In this document: piece after piece, positions 11,020-19,684 of the stretch
How positions within the stretch are numbered: position 1 is the first letter of the stretch
Layout of the letters: every line of letters begins with the position of its first letter
NCBI GenBank assembly: GCA_023248355.1
Contig: JAHFES010000001.1
Coordinates: 30,339 to 65,773 of the forward strand
Direction of reading: 5' to 3'
Source of the DNA: Nitrospiraceae bacterium
Lineage (GTDB): Bacteria; Nitrospirota; Nitrospiria; Nitrospirales; Nitrospiraceae
Length of the DNA stretch: 35,435 bases
The notes under the pieces: model-generated
What the model was told of the DNA's origin: nothing
Databases searched by the model: none
The model's input: the letters and a program-made list of their open reading frames with translations, nothing else
Position numbers and translations under genes: made by a program

Positions 11020-11987
11020 TGAAGCTGCCGGACGGCATCTTTTGAAAAATAGGAAAGAATCAAGTCGGCTCCAGCTCGCTTGATCGCCAGCAGCGACTCC
11101 ATCATCGCGCGCGATTCATCAAGCCAGCCGGCCTTCGCGGCAGCCTTGATCATGCTGTATTCACCGCTCACTTGATAGGCAGCAATGGGAAGAAGCGTTC
11201 GACTGCGGGCAGTCGCGATAATGTCCAAGTACGGCAACGCCGGCTTCACCATCACGATATCGGCCCCCTCCTCGATATCGAGCTCAATTTCGCGAAGCGC
11301 CTCGCGGGCATTGGCCGGGTCCATCTGATACGACTGTCGATCGCCAAACTGGGGACTGGAGAAAGCCGCGTCACGAAACGGAGCATAGAAACAGGACGAG
11401 AATTTCGCCGCATAGGCCATAATCGGCAAGTCTGGAAAGCCCGCTCGGTCCAGCTCACTCCGGATTGCGGCCACACGGCCATCCATCATATCGGAAGGCG
11501 CCACCATGTCGGCCCCCGCCTCTGCATGGGTACGGGCCATGGTCCTCAGGCAGTCGAGCGTCTCATCATTGAGAATTTTGCCGTCTCGCACGATGCCGCA
11601 GTGGCCGTGGCTGGTGTATTCGTCGATGCAGACATCGGTAATGACCATCAATCCCGGCACATGGTCCTTCACGGCTTTGATCGCCCGTTGCACGATGCCG
11701 TTCGGGTCTAAGCCGGAACTGCCACGCTCGTCCTTCTGCGCCGGAATGCCGAACAAGATGATCGCGGGAATGCCCAACACCTTGATCTCACCGGCCTCCT
11801 TGATCAACACATCAATCGACAGCCGATACTGGCCCGGCATGGAGGGAATTTCCTCGCGCCGATCCCGCCCCTCAACCACGAACAAGGGGAAAATAAAATC
11901 TGCCGGAGACAGCGTCGTTTCACGCACCATCCGTCGGAGCGATTCATGTTGTCGCAGCCGCCGCAGTCGTTGAATCGGGAACGCCAT
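11016..11987 (-). CDS. hemB: Delta-aminolevulinic acid dehydratase (porphobilinogen synthase)
   Basis: [77 protein letters not shown]. Confidence 0.97.
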   Translation of the reverse strand: MAFPIQRLRRLRQHESLRRMVRETTLSPADFIFPLFVVEGRDRREEIPSMPGQYRLSIDVLIKEAGEIKVLGIPAIILFGIPAQKDERGSSGLDPNGIVQRAIKAVKDHVPGLMVITDVCIDEYTSHGHCGIVRDGKILNDETLDCLRTMARTHAEAGADMVAPSDMMDGRVAAIRSELDRAGFPDLPIMAYAAKFSSCFYAPFRDAAFSSPQFGDRQSYQMDPANAREALREIELDIEEGADIVMVKPALPYLDIIATARSRTLLPIAAYQVSGEYSMIKAAAKAGWLDESRAMMESLLAIKRAGADLILSYFSKDAVRQLH

Positions 11988-11993
11988 GACCGG

Positions 11994-12386
11994 TTACTTC
12001 CTCGGAAGATTCGTTAAAAACACGACGAGGTCGCGAACGGAGATGACCCCGACTAACTTGCCTTCGCGCGTCACGCCGAGGTGTCGGAGATGCGATTGGG
12101 CCATCAGGTCGTTGGCATCCAACAGCGTCTTGTTCTCTTCAATGGTCATGATGGGCGCCGACATGATCTGCTCGACCATCGTCTTGGTCGCATCGGCCCC
12201 GGCCGCGACCACACGGCGCATCATGTCGGTATCCGTCAAGATACCGATAATTTCACGCTCATTCGTCACAAACAAACTGCCGATCCCGCGATCGCGCATG
12301 ATGCGGGCGGCAGTCTGCGCATCCGTATCTCGTGGCACCGTCACAAACTTCTCTCGTGGAACCATGAATGACTTCACCGGGACCAT
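11994..12386 (-). CDS. Two-CBS-domain protein
   Basis: FMVPREKFVTVPRDTDAQTAARIMRDRGIGSLFVTNEREIIGILTDTDMMRRV... and a second repeat IMSAPIMTIEENKTLLDANDLMAQSHLRHLGVTREGKLVGVISVRDLV. Confidence 0.92.
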   Translation of the reverse strand: MVPVKSFMVPREKFVTVPRDTDAQTAARIMRDRGIGSLFVTNEREIIGILTDTDMMRRVVAAGADATKTMVEQIMSAPIMTIEENKTLLDANDLMAQSHLRHLGVTREGKLVGVISVRDLVVFLTNLPRK

Positions 12387-12401
12387 GCCATTGACCTCCC
12401 T

Positions 12402-13991
12402 TTACATGTCAGACAACTGTCTTCTCTCCTGCGTTCCCACCGCAACCCGTTCTCGACTCCCATAATACTGTGCGATCGCATCCGCCAACGCCGGCACCGT
12501 ATTCTCTCCCGACACGATCGACACCGTCAAACCATATTCTTCAACCGTCTTCGCCGTGATCGGACCGATGCAGGCAATCGCCACAGATTTCAGCAGTCTC
12601 TTCACCACGTCACCCCCACCGAGCATCTCGACAAAATTACGAACGGTCGAGGAACTGGTAAAGGTCACGACATGGATTTCACGATCCACCAGCTGCTGGC
12701 GCCATCCTCCGCCATCCCCGCTCGGCACGATCGTTCGATAAACGGGGACCACATCGACCTGAGCACCTCGAGCACGGAGCTCGTCCGGCAAGAGTTCGCG
12801 CGCGATTTCAGCACGCGGAATGAGCACCCGTGCGTTCTTCAGGACCTGACCTCTCAGCGTCGTCAGGACGCCCTCGGCCTGATAGTCCGCAGGGATCACA
12901 TCCGCCTTCACACCAAACTTCTCAAGCTCCTGCGCCGTGCGTGGTCCGATGCAACAGAGTCGCCGCCCAGCCAAGCAACGCGCATCCAACCCGATCGTAC
13001 GAAGACGGGTCATGAACTGGGCCACACCGTTCACGCTGGTGAAGATCACCCAATCATAGGTGCCGATGGCGCCAATCGCCCGATCAATTGGAGTCCAATC
13101 GGCTGGCGGCACAATCTGGATAGTCGGGGCTTCAATTGGATCAGCTCCGTAGGCAGCCAACACCGTGGCCAACTCAGCAGCCTGTTCTTTCGCCCTCGTC
13201 ATCAAGACGCGTTTACCAAACAGCGAACGCTGCTCGAACCAATTCAGTTGCTGCCGGAGCCGCACCACCTCGCCCACGACAATCACCGTCGGCGGCTCCA
13301 TGTTCGCCGCCTCGGCTTTCCCCACGATATCGGACAGCGTTCCAACAACGGTCTGTTGCGAGGCCCGCGTCCCCCAACGGATGATCGCCACCGGCGTCGT
13401 CGCGGCGCGCCCTTCGGCGATCAAGTTGGACACGATCGCAGAAAGGTTTTTCATCCCCATCAGAAAGACAAGCGTGCCATGGCTACTGGCCAAGCGTGGC
13501 CATTCCAGCGCAGTTGTCGGCTTCTCAGGGTCTTCATGTCCAGTTACGAAGGTGACCGTCGACGCCAGTGTCCGATGGGTCACGGGGATACCCGCATAGG
13601 CAGGAGCCGCGACGGCTGCCGTCACGCCGGGCACGACTTCAAACTCAATGCCCGCTGACGCCAGCACTTCCGCTTCCTCCCCTCCTCGACCAAACACAAA
13701 CGGGTCGCCGCCCTTCAGCCGCACAACCGCTTTCCCTTCTCGCGCCCGTTCGATCATCACACGGTTGATCTCGTCTTGTGCCGGATACTTCCCCTTGCCA
13801 CGCCGGCCGACATACATGCGTTCGGCCTGGTCTGGCGCATGCGAAAGGAGCGCGGGATTGGCGAGATAATCGTACAGGACCACATCGGCCTGCTCAAGAC
13901 ATTCCTTCCCGCGAAGGGTCAACAGTTTGGGATCACCTGGGCCAGCCCCGACCAGATACACTTTTCCCTTGGATCGCTGTTTCCGCATCAA
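12402..13991 (-). CDS. cobA-hemD: Fused uroporphyrinogen-III C-methyltransferase (SUMT) / uroporphyrinogen-III synthase
   Basis: N-terminal half KVYLVGAGPGDPKLLTLRG...VVRLKGGDPFVFGRGGEEAEVL...GIPVTHR; C-terminal half LFGKRVLMTRAKEQAAEL...DWVIFTSVNGV...CIGPRTAQELEKFGV...FTSSSTVRNFVEML...ACIGPITAKTVEEYGL. Confidence 0.95.
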   Translation of the reverse strand: MMRKQRSKGKVYLVGAGPGDPKLLTLRGKECLEQADVVLYDYLANPALLSHAPDQAERMYVGRRGKGKYPAQDEINRVMIERAREGKAVVRLKGGDPFVFGRGGEEAEVLASAGIEFEVVPGVTAAVAAPAYAGIPVTHRTLASTVTFVTGHEDPEKPTTALEWPRLASSHGTLVFLMGMKNLSAIVSNLIAEGRAATTPVAIIRWGTRASQQTVVGTLSDIVGKAEAANMEPPTVIVVGEVVRLRQQLNWFEQRSLFGKRVLMTRAKEQAAELATVLAAYGADPIEAPTIQIVPPADWTPIDRAIGAIGTYDWVIFTSVNGVAQFMTRLRTIGLDARCLAGRRLCCIGPRTAQELEKFGVKADVIPADYQAEGVLTTLRGQVLKNARVLIPRAEIARELLPDELRARGAQVDVVPVYRTIVPSGDGGGWRQQLVDREIHVVTFTSSSTVRNFVEMLGGGDVVKRLLKSVAIACIGPITAKTVEEYGLTVSIVSGENTVPALADAIAQYYGSRERVAVGTQERRQLSDM

Positions 13992-14962
13992 GCCGTCCCG
14001 TAGATCTCCCGAAGAATCTTATCTCCCCCCCGCGCCAACAACCGTTCGGCCAGCTGCACGCCAAGTGCATGAGCCTCCTGGCTCTTCCCCTGGACACGGT
14101 CGCGGATGATGGTCTTGCCATCAACACTGGCCACAAGCCCCTCCAGCAACAACTGCCCGCCGGACAACGTCGCGTAGGCAGCAATCGGCACCTGACACCC
14201 GCCTTCGAGGCGAATGAGTACAGCCCGCTCCGCCGTCACAGTCGTGTGGGTCGCCGGATCGTTGAGCCGATCCAAAATAGACCGCACAAAGGAATCGTTA
14301 CTGCGGCCCTCTATCCCTAATGCGCCCTGACCGATCGCCGGGAGGCTCACACAGGGATCAAGATACTCGGTGATTTCATGTGCCCAGGCCAAGCGGCGCA
14401 ATCCCGCCGCAGCCAGCACGATCGCATCGAACTGCCCTTCTTTGAGCTTCCTGAGTCGCGTATCGAGATTGCCGCGCAACATTTCGATACGGAGATCAGG
14501 TCTGGCATTCAGCAGTTGCGCCTGTCGACGGAGACTCGCCGTACCGATCCGCGCCCCCTGCGGGAGATCCTTGAATGAGCGCCCATCCCGGCTAATCAGC
14601 GCATCGCGCGCATCTTCGCGTGGCGGCACGCAGAGAATCTCCAGCCCCTCGGGCAACTGAGCCGGGACATCCTTCATACTATGGACGGCTAAATCGATGT
14701 CGCCTGCCAGCAGGGCTTCCTCGATTTCTTTGACAAACAGCCCCTTTCCCCCGATCTTGGCCAACGGCACATCGACAATCCTGTCGCCGGACGTCTGAAT
14801 TTTTTGCAGCGTGATCCGGACATCCGGAGCCACGTCATGGATCCTGGACTGAAACCATTCGCTTTGCTGCCACGCTAATTTACTTCCCCTCGTTCCAAGC
14901 ACCAGGGTTGGACGCTGGCCAGTCGGTGTAGACACGCTCACTTCCTTCCTAATTACAGACAC
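13988..14962 (-). CDS. hemC: Hydroxymethylbilane synthase (porphobilinogen deaminase)
   Basis: LVLGTRGSKLAWQQSEW, GGKGLFVKEIEEALLAGDIDLAVHSMKDVP, RIGTASLRRQAQLL, RGNLDTRLRKL, LEGGCQVPIAAYA. Confidence 0.97.
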   Translation of the reverse strand: MSVIRKEVSVSTPTGQRPTLVLGTRGSKLAWQQSEWFQSRIHDVAPDVRITLQKIQTSGDRIVDVPLAKIGGKGLFVKEIEEALLAGDIDLAVHSMKDVPAQLPEGLEILCVPPREDARDALISRDGRSFKDLPQGARIGTASLRRQAQLLNARPDLRIEMLRGNLDTRLRKLKEGQFDAIVLAAAGLRRLAWAHEITEYLDPCVSLPAIGQGALGIEGRSNDSFVRSILDRLNDPATHTTVTAERAVLIRLEGGCQVPIAAYATLSGGQLLLEGLVASVDGKTIIRDRVQGKSQEAHALGVQLAERLLARGGDKILREIYGTA

Positions 14963-14977
14963 AGCGTAGGGGGCAGC

Positions 14978-16369
14978 TCAGGTGGTCCGTTTGGGGATTG
15001 ACGTCTCCGGTGTCCCGGCCTCGTGCGCTGATTCGTCAGAAGCATGAGTAAGACACCGTGACCGAGCTGCATCGCCTTCCACTTCTGGGCGTGATGACGC
15101 AGAATGGTCGAGATTAAAAAACCGACGCGCCGCCTCGATAAAAGCCACCCCGCTCGACGAATTCACCTCTGACTTGAGCGTCACCATCGTGCTGTGGATC
15201 AACTTGTTCACGATCGAAGAGGCCATGCCTTCGACCAGTTCGCGATCGTGAGGCGAGAGATGGGCTAACCGGCCAAGCGTTTTGTCTACCTCGGCCTGTT
15301 TGATCTCGTCGACGCGGCTCCGCAACGCCACGATGGTGGGAGTCACCTCCAGTGACTGCATCCACTCACGCAACATGCCCACTTCTTCCACAACCATCTG
15401 TTCGGCCTTTTCCGCTTCATTCAAACGCTCAGCGCGATTCTGCTCCACTCGTTGTGTCAGGTCATCGATGTCGAACAGAAAGGCGTTATCGACGTGTCGG
15501 ACAGCTGGATCGATGTTGCGCGGCACGGAGATGTCGATTAAGAACATGGGTCGGTTCATGCGCTCTTTCACCGCACGATGCACATCCTCCGCACTGAGAA
15601 GATAGTGAGACGCGCCGGTCGACACCAGGACGATATCGGCCGAGGCCATCTCATCCTTGAACTGCTCAAACGGCACAGGCGTCCCGCCGAACTTCGACGC
15701 CAGATCGATCGCATGTTGCGCAGTCCTGGTCGTGATGCGGACATGCCGTACGCCTTGAGCAATCAAATGCCGTGCAGCCAGTTTGGCCATTTCGCCGGCT
15801 CCAACCAGCAGCACGGTCTTCTCCTCAAGATTGGAGAAGATCTTCTTGGCCAGTTCGACCGCCGCATAGCTGACCGACACGGCCATTTCAGAAATTTTCG
15901 TCTCGGTCCGCACACGTTTGGCGACCGAAATGGCCTTCTTGACCACCTTGTTCATGATCACGCCGGTCGTCTTATGCGCCAGCGCGGCTTCGAACGCATC
16001 CTTGAGTTGTCCCAGGATCTGCGACTCGCCGATGATCATCGAATCGAGACTCGCAGCCACTCTGAACAAATGGGCAATCGCCCGATCTCCGGTATGCCAA
16101 TAGAGATGTGGGGTGAGCTGTTCGGATGACAAGGACAGATGGGTGTCGGCAAAAAATTCCTGGATACGTTCATAGCCAGGCTCGATCTCGTCAACCACCG
16201 AGTACACTTCGACCCGATTGCAGGTCGACAAGAGAACTCCCTCTTTGACCCCAGGATAGGAACACAGTCGGCTCAGGGCCTCGCCTAAACGGCTGTCAGG
16301 AACCGCCAGTTTCTCGCGGATCTCGACCGGCGCCGTCTTGTGGCTCAACCCAACGACGATCAGATGCAT
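14978..16369 (-). CDS. hemA: Glutamyl-tRNA reductase
   Basis: MHLIVVGLSHKTAPVEIREKLAV, LLSTCNRVEVYSVV, ESQILGQLKDAF, VLLVGAGEMAKLAARHL, FLIDISVPRNIDPAV. ORF opens at 16438 but the start at 16369 fits the family. Confidence 0.97.
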   Translation of the reverse strand: MHLIVVGLSHKTAPVEIREKLAVPDSRLGEALSRLCSYPGVKEGVLLSTCNRVEVYSVVDEIEPGYERIQEFFADTHLSLSSEQLTPHLYWHTGDRAIAHLFRVAASLDSMIIGESQILGQLKDAFEAALAHKTTGVIMNKVVKKAISVAKRVRTETKISEMAVSVSYAAVELAKKIFSNLEEKTVLLVGAGEMAKLAARHLIAQGVRHVRITTRTAQHAIDLASKFGGTPVPFEQFKDEMASADIVLVSTGASHYLLSAEDVHRAVKERMNRPMFLIDISVPRNIDPAVRHVDNAFLFDIDDLTQRVEQNRAERLNEAEKAEQMVVEEVGMLREWMQSLEVTPTIVALRSRVDEIKQAEVDKTLGRLAHLSPHDRELVEGMASSIVNKLIHSTMVTLKSEVNSSSGVAFIEAARRFFNLDHSASSRPEVEGDAARSRCLTHASDESAHEAGTPETSIPKRTT

Positions 16370-16370
16370 A

Positions 16371-17174
16371 TCACGACAGGACTCCGTGGCCTTTGAGCAC
16401 CACTCCCACCAACGTGAGAATAACGCAGGCAAATCCAATCACCGTCAAATAGGCCGCTCGCTTGGCTCGCCATCCCACTGTCAGCCGACCCAGGAGTACG
16501 ACAAAATAGAAGAGCCAGGTCACGAGTGCCCATGTCTGCTCGGGATTCCAACTCACATACGATCCACGCGCAAACTCCGCTGAGATCGCCCCGGTCACGA
16601 TCCCCAAGGTCAGCAGTGGAAAACCCAATACGATGGATTGCTGGTTCAGGCGGTCGAGAAAATCGAGCGCCGGCAGTTTGGCATACAGGACATTGAACCG
16701 TTTGGACTTGAGAAGACGATCCTGAATCAGATACATCACACCTGCGACAAAAGCGATTGCGAAGCCAACCGTGCCCAGCATGCTGAGCGTCACATGGAAC
16801 CACAGCGTTTTGAAGACCGGCTTGAGCGTCGGAGCCGTCTCAGGAAGGGCTGCTGCCGATACCAGCGACACCAGTGCCAGCGGAACGATGAAGGAACCCA
16901 GCACATGGATGCGATGGCGAAACTCCACGGCCAGAAACACAAGGATCAACATCCACGAGAAAAACGAGAGGGCCTCATGGAAGCTGGGGGGCGATGGCGA
17001 CGAAGTGGCAACCATCCTGGTCACCAACGCGATCGTGTGGGACACGAATCCAGCAGCTGTAATACCCAGTGAAACTTTTGACAGGGCTTCGGAACGTCGC
17101 AGCAAATAGGCGAGAAATGACACAGTGGCCACGAAATACAGAACCATGGTGACCATCAAACAGACTACTGCCAT
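16371..17174 (-). CDS. Cytochrome c assembly / HemX-CcsA-like integral membrane protein
   Basis: Multi-TM; WFHVTLSMLGTVGFAIAFVAGVMYLIQDRLLKSK, GSYVSWNPEQTWALVTWLFY (WxxxE/WxP-type cytochrome c assembly motif); directly upstream of hemA. Confidence 0.88.
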   Translation of the reverse strand: MAVVCLMVTMVLYFVATVSFLAYLLRRSEALSKVSLGITAAGFVSHTIALVTRMVATSSPSPPSFHEALSFFSWMLILVFLAVEFRHRIHVLGSFIVPLALVSLVSAAALPETAPTLKPVFKTLWFHVTLSMLGTVGFAIAFVAGVMYLIQDRLLKSKRFNVLYAKLPALDFLDRLNQQSIVLGFPLLTLGIVTGAISAEFARGSYVSWNPEQTWALVTWLFYFVVLLGRLTVGWRAKRAAYLTVIGFACVILTLVGVVLKGHGVLS

Positions 17175-17240
17175 AGAGGCTGACCATGCCGTGCGTGGTT
17201 AGAGGGCCGCTGCCGACGAGATTAGGACAAAAGTATATCG

Positions 17241-18026
17241 ATGCGGAGAGAACAGAGTCAACAAAACGTCCCTCATAAATCTGCTCCAGGGCGCCTCACG
17301 ACGGACCGGAGCACTCTCTTTGTTGTCGGAGTCCCAATCGGCCACCCCGACGATATAACCATTCGCGCCCTCAAGGTGCTTCGCCAGGCTGATGTGATTG
17401 CCTCGGAAGATCCCGCGGCCACTCAGTCGCTGCTGTCGCACCATGGCATTGACCGGCCACTGACGAGCTATGGCCCCACACACGTCAGGGAGAAAGTAGC
17501 TATCCTCATCCATCGATTACAGCGTGGCGCACAAATCGCCGTCGTATCTGACTGTGGCTCTCCGGTGGTTGCTGATCCCGGCTGCCTCCTCGTTGCCGCC
17601 GCCCATTCCCACGACATTCGAGTGGTCTCAGTTCCAGGGCCATCGGCACTGACGGCCGCAGTCGCTGCAGCGGGACTCTCCGGTGACTCATTTTTCTTTC
17701 AGGGAAGACTGCCTGAAACGAAATCTCTGATGAGACGTTGCCTCGCTAGTCTTCTGACCAACCAGACACCCACTGTTGCGTTCTGCTCGAAAAAATCGCT
17801 TACGCTGGCACTGATGACGATCGCTGAGATCGCCCCCCAGCGCCGCATTGTTCTAGCCTGTGACATCACAAGACCGCATGAAATGATCATCCAGGGAAGC
17901 GCGCGCCAGGCACAACGGATATTACTGGACAGTGCTCAAACAATTCAGGACGTGACACTTATTCTTGAGGGAAGCAGGACGAGTGCGAACTCGCGCGCGA
18001 GAAAGAAAAAAAGAGAGCCGAGCTAG
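17241..18026 (+). CDS. Divergent RsmI-family (tetrapyrrole methylase fold) SAM-dependent methyltransferase
   Basis: LFVVGVPIGHPDDITIRALKVLRQADVIASEDPAATQSLLSHHGI...VVSDCGSPVVADPGCLLVAAA...VPGPSALTAAVAAAGLSGDSFFFQGRLP; RsmI architecture with altered signature residues. Confidence 0.8.
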   Translation: MRREQSQQNVPHKSAPGRLTTDRSTLFVVGVPIGHPDDITIRALKVLRQADVIASEDPAATQSLLSHHGIDRPLTSYGPTHVREKVAILIHRLQRGAQIAVVSDCGSPVVADPGCLLVAAAHSHDIRVVSVPGPSALTAAVAAAGLSGDSFFFQGRLPETKSLMRRCLASLLTNQTPTVAFCSKKSLTLALMTIAEIAPQRRIVLACDITRPHEMIIQGSARQAQRILLDSAQTIQDVTLILEGSRTSANSRARKKKREPS

Positions 18027-18289
18027 TCATTGTCCTCTCGTCGAATCAGCACGCGGTAGGCGTGATCGACTCGTTCCTGCGCCAGGACCGTGTGACCTTC
18101 GTTCTCCACACTTCGAGGAACATTCTTAATGGGATCCCCATCGTCTAGCAAGACAGAAAGAACCTGTCCCTGTTTCATGGTCTCAAGCTTGAGCTTGGCC
18201 TTCACAAAGTTATAGGGGCAGATCACTCCTCGCAGATCTAGCTCCACATCCGTCACTGGGGACATCGGCTGCTCGCGACTCTCACCCAT
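18023..18289 (-). CDS. TusA/SirA-family sulfurtransferase-like protein
   Basis: VELDLRGVICPYNFVKAKLKLETMKQGQVLSVLLDDGDPIKNVPRSVENEGHTVL; TusA fold with a CPxN in place of CPxP. Alternative start at 18265 (MSPVTDVEL). Confidence 0.85.
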   Translation of the reverse strand: MGESREQPMSPVTDVELDLRGVICPYNFVKAKLKLETMKQGQVLSVLLDDGDPIKNVPRSVENEGHTVLAQERVDHAYRVLIRREDND

Positions 18290-18399
18290 TCCTCAACCTC
18301 ACTCCGGCTCCATGACCGTTCCACCTCAGGCAACCTCAAACAAAGCCACCCTACCAAGGAACATGAGAACCAGCAAGCAGATGATTCTCCGTGGGCAAT

Positions 18400-18427
18400 A
18401 AAAAGGGGCAGCCGAAGCTGCCCCTTT
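18400..18427 (-). terminator. Rho-independent terminator of the secreted-protein gene
   Basis: Minus strand AAAGGGGCAGC-TTCG-GCTGCCCCTTTTT; 11-bp perfect stem with UUCG loop and a T-run, about 24 nt after the stop at 18451. Confidence 0.9.
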
Positions 18428-18450
18428 CAAAAACACTACCTGAGAAGATG

Positions 18451-19212
18451 CTAGTTCAGACCCTTCACGAGATTTGGCTTCGCTGAATCTGCTCCATAGT
18501 CAGACTTGCTCTGGCCGGAGAACCCGATTCCTGGCTGCGGTTCGCAGTTCCAGCAGGGGGCTGCACCGGTGAACTCACCAATGGTCGTATCCACAGTTCC
18601 CGTAACCTTGCCGGGCAGAACGGATCCTGCAACACCGCCGGTGATCCCACCGCTATTCGTGGAGATTGAGCGATCATTCGTAGGATCTGGGCGCTGGCCG
18701 AGCCCACCAAACCCCTGACGAGTGGCCGTGACATGCGTCACGTAGGCCTCAATAACCAACTTTTTCCCTGTACCGAACGGCTGATCCTTGGTTACCTCTT
18801 CCTCAACTTGAATCGTGACATCGTCACCCACGTTCAGCTCGCGAATAGCCTGCATGTTTGATCGATCAGTCAGATACAGCGCAACCACCGTACGAGCACC
18901 GTACCCAGCTTTGCCTTCCTGACCTTCATCGTGTATACGGCCTGCTCCACCCGTCTCGATCAACAGCCGATGCTGAGGGATATCAAGGGCAAACACACGA
19001 CCCATCACCGTCTCCGGCTGAGACAGTCGATCAAGAAACGCATTCCGATCGAAGGCCTGAACACGGTTCGCGCTGCCAGAAACATCGCCGACTCCGGTTC
19101 CAACACCCATAGCCGACCCACCAGATGACTGCTGCAGACGCTCTTGAGCGACTACAACACTCACGGAGCCGACAAAAAGAATTGTGGCTCCTAGTGCCAA
19201 CACCTTACGCAT
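18451..19212 (-). CDS. Secreted protein of unknown function (signal peptide, Gly/Ser-rich, CxxC)
   Basis: MRKVLALGATILFVGSVSVVVAQERLQQ signal peptide; PETVMGRVFALDIPQHRLLIETGG... beta-rich middle; Gly-rich tail with APCWNCEPQPG. Confidence 0.8.
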   Translation of the reverse strand: MRKVLALGATILFVGSVSVVVAQERLQQSSGGSAMGVGTGVGDVSGSANRVQAFDRNAFLDRLSQPETVMGRVFALDIPQHRLLIETGGAGRIHDEGQEGKAGYGARTVVALYLTDRSNMQAIRELNVGDDVTIQVEEEVTKDQPFGTGKKLVIEAYVTHVTATRQGFGGLGQRPDPTNDRSISTNSGGITGGVAGSVLPGKVTGTVDTTIGEFTGAAPCWNCEPQPGIGFSGQSKSDYGADSAKPNLVKGLN

Positions 19213-19311
19213 GTGCTGCCTCCTTGTGAGTTAAAAGATAATGTGGAGAGATGATGAACAACAAGATTCCTTGCACGATCAGATACATGAGTGAAATCTA
19301 ATGACGGCGGC

Positions 19312-19340
19312 ACTATAGGCCAATGACAGGAACCTGTCAA
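19312..19340 (-). promoter_or_regulatory. Sigma70-type promoter with overlapping palindrome
   Basis: Minus strand TTGACA (19335-19340), 17-nt spacer, TATAGT (19312-19317); perfect palindrome TGACAGG-TT-CCTGTCA (19324-19339) overlaps the -35. Confidence 0.7.
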
Positions 19341-19410
19341 GAGGGCTTTCCCCAATAAGTTGGGTTGTCTGTCGGCTCACTACCACCATCACGTGTGTCT
19401 GCATTTCATG

Positions 19411-19497
19411 TGGTGCCCAGAGGGAGGGTCGAACTCCCACTCTCTTGCGAGAACCGGATTTTGAGTCCGGCGCGTCTGCCAGTTCCGCCATCCGGGC
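19411..19497 (-). tRNA. tRNA-Leu(CAA)
   Basis: Minus strand GCCCGGATGGCGGAACTGGCAGACGCGCCGGACTCAAAATCCGG...GGGAGTTCGACCCTCCCTCTGGGCACCA; acceptor stem GCCCGGA/TCTGGGC, anticodon loop CTCAAAA, long variable arm, encoded CCA. Confidence 0.96.
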
Positions 19498-19529
19498 ATG
19501 CCCCCAAGAAGTTACTGCAGCCGGCAGCA

Positions 19530-19558
19530 CTTCTAGCATGAAGCCTTCGACGGGTCAA
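19530..19558 (-). promoter_or_regulatory. Putative promoter of tRNA-Leu
   Basis: Minus strand TTGACC (19553-19558), 17-nt spacer, TAGAAG (19530-19535). Confidence 0.5.
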
Positions 19559-19684
19559 TTGGCATCGTCCCTTTTCTTCAGAGGAATACGTCTGATATGA
19601 TGCGCTCGCTTTCACAGGGCGTACGACATGACACCCGCCCTGTCTCTCGATCGTGAACGACATCGATAAAGGAGTATCGCGGAT

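Noticed and set aside
12672-13658. 328-aa plus-strand ORF antisense to cobA-hemD
   Set aside because: Rich in Arg/His/Pro/Ser, no domain, fully opposite a well-supported gene; high-GC antisense artefact.
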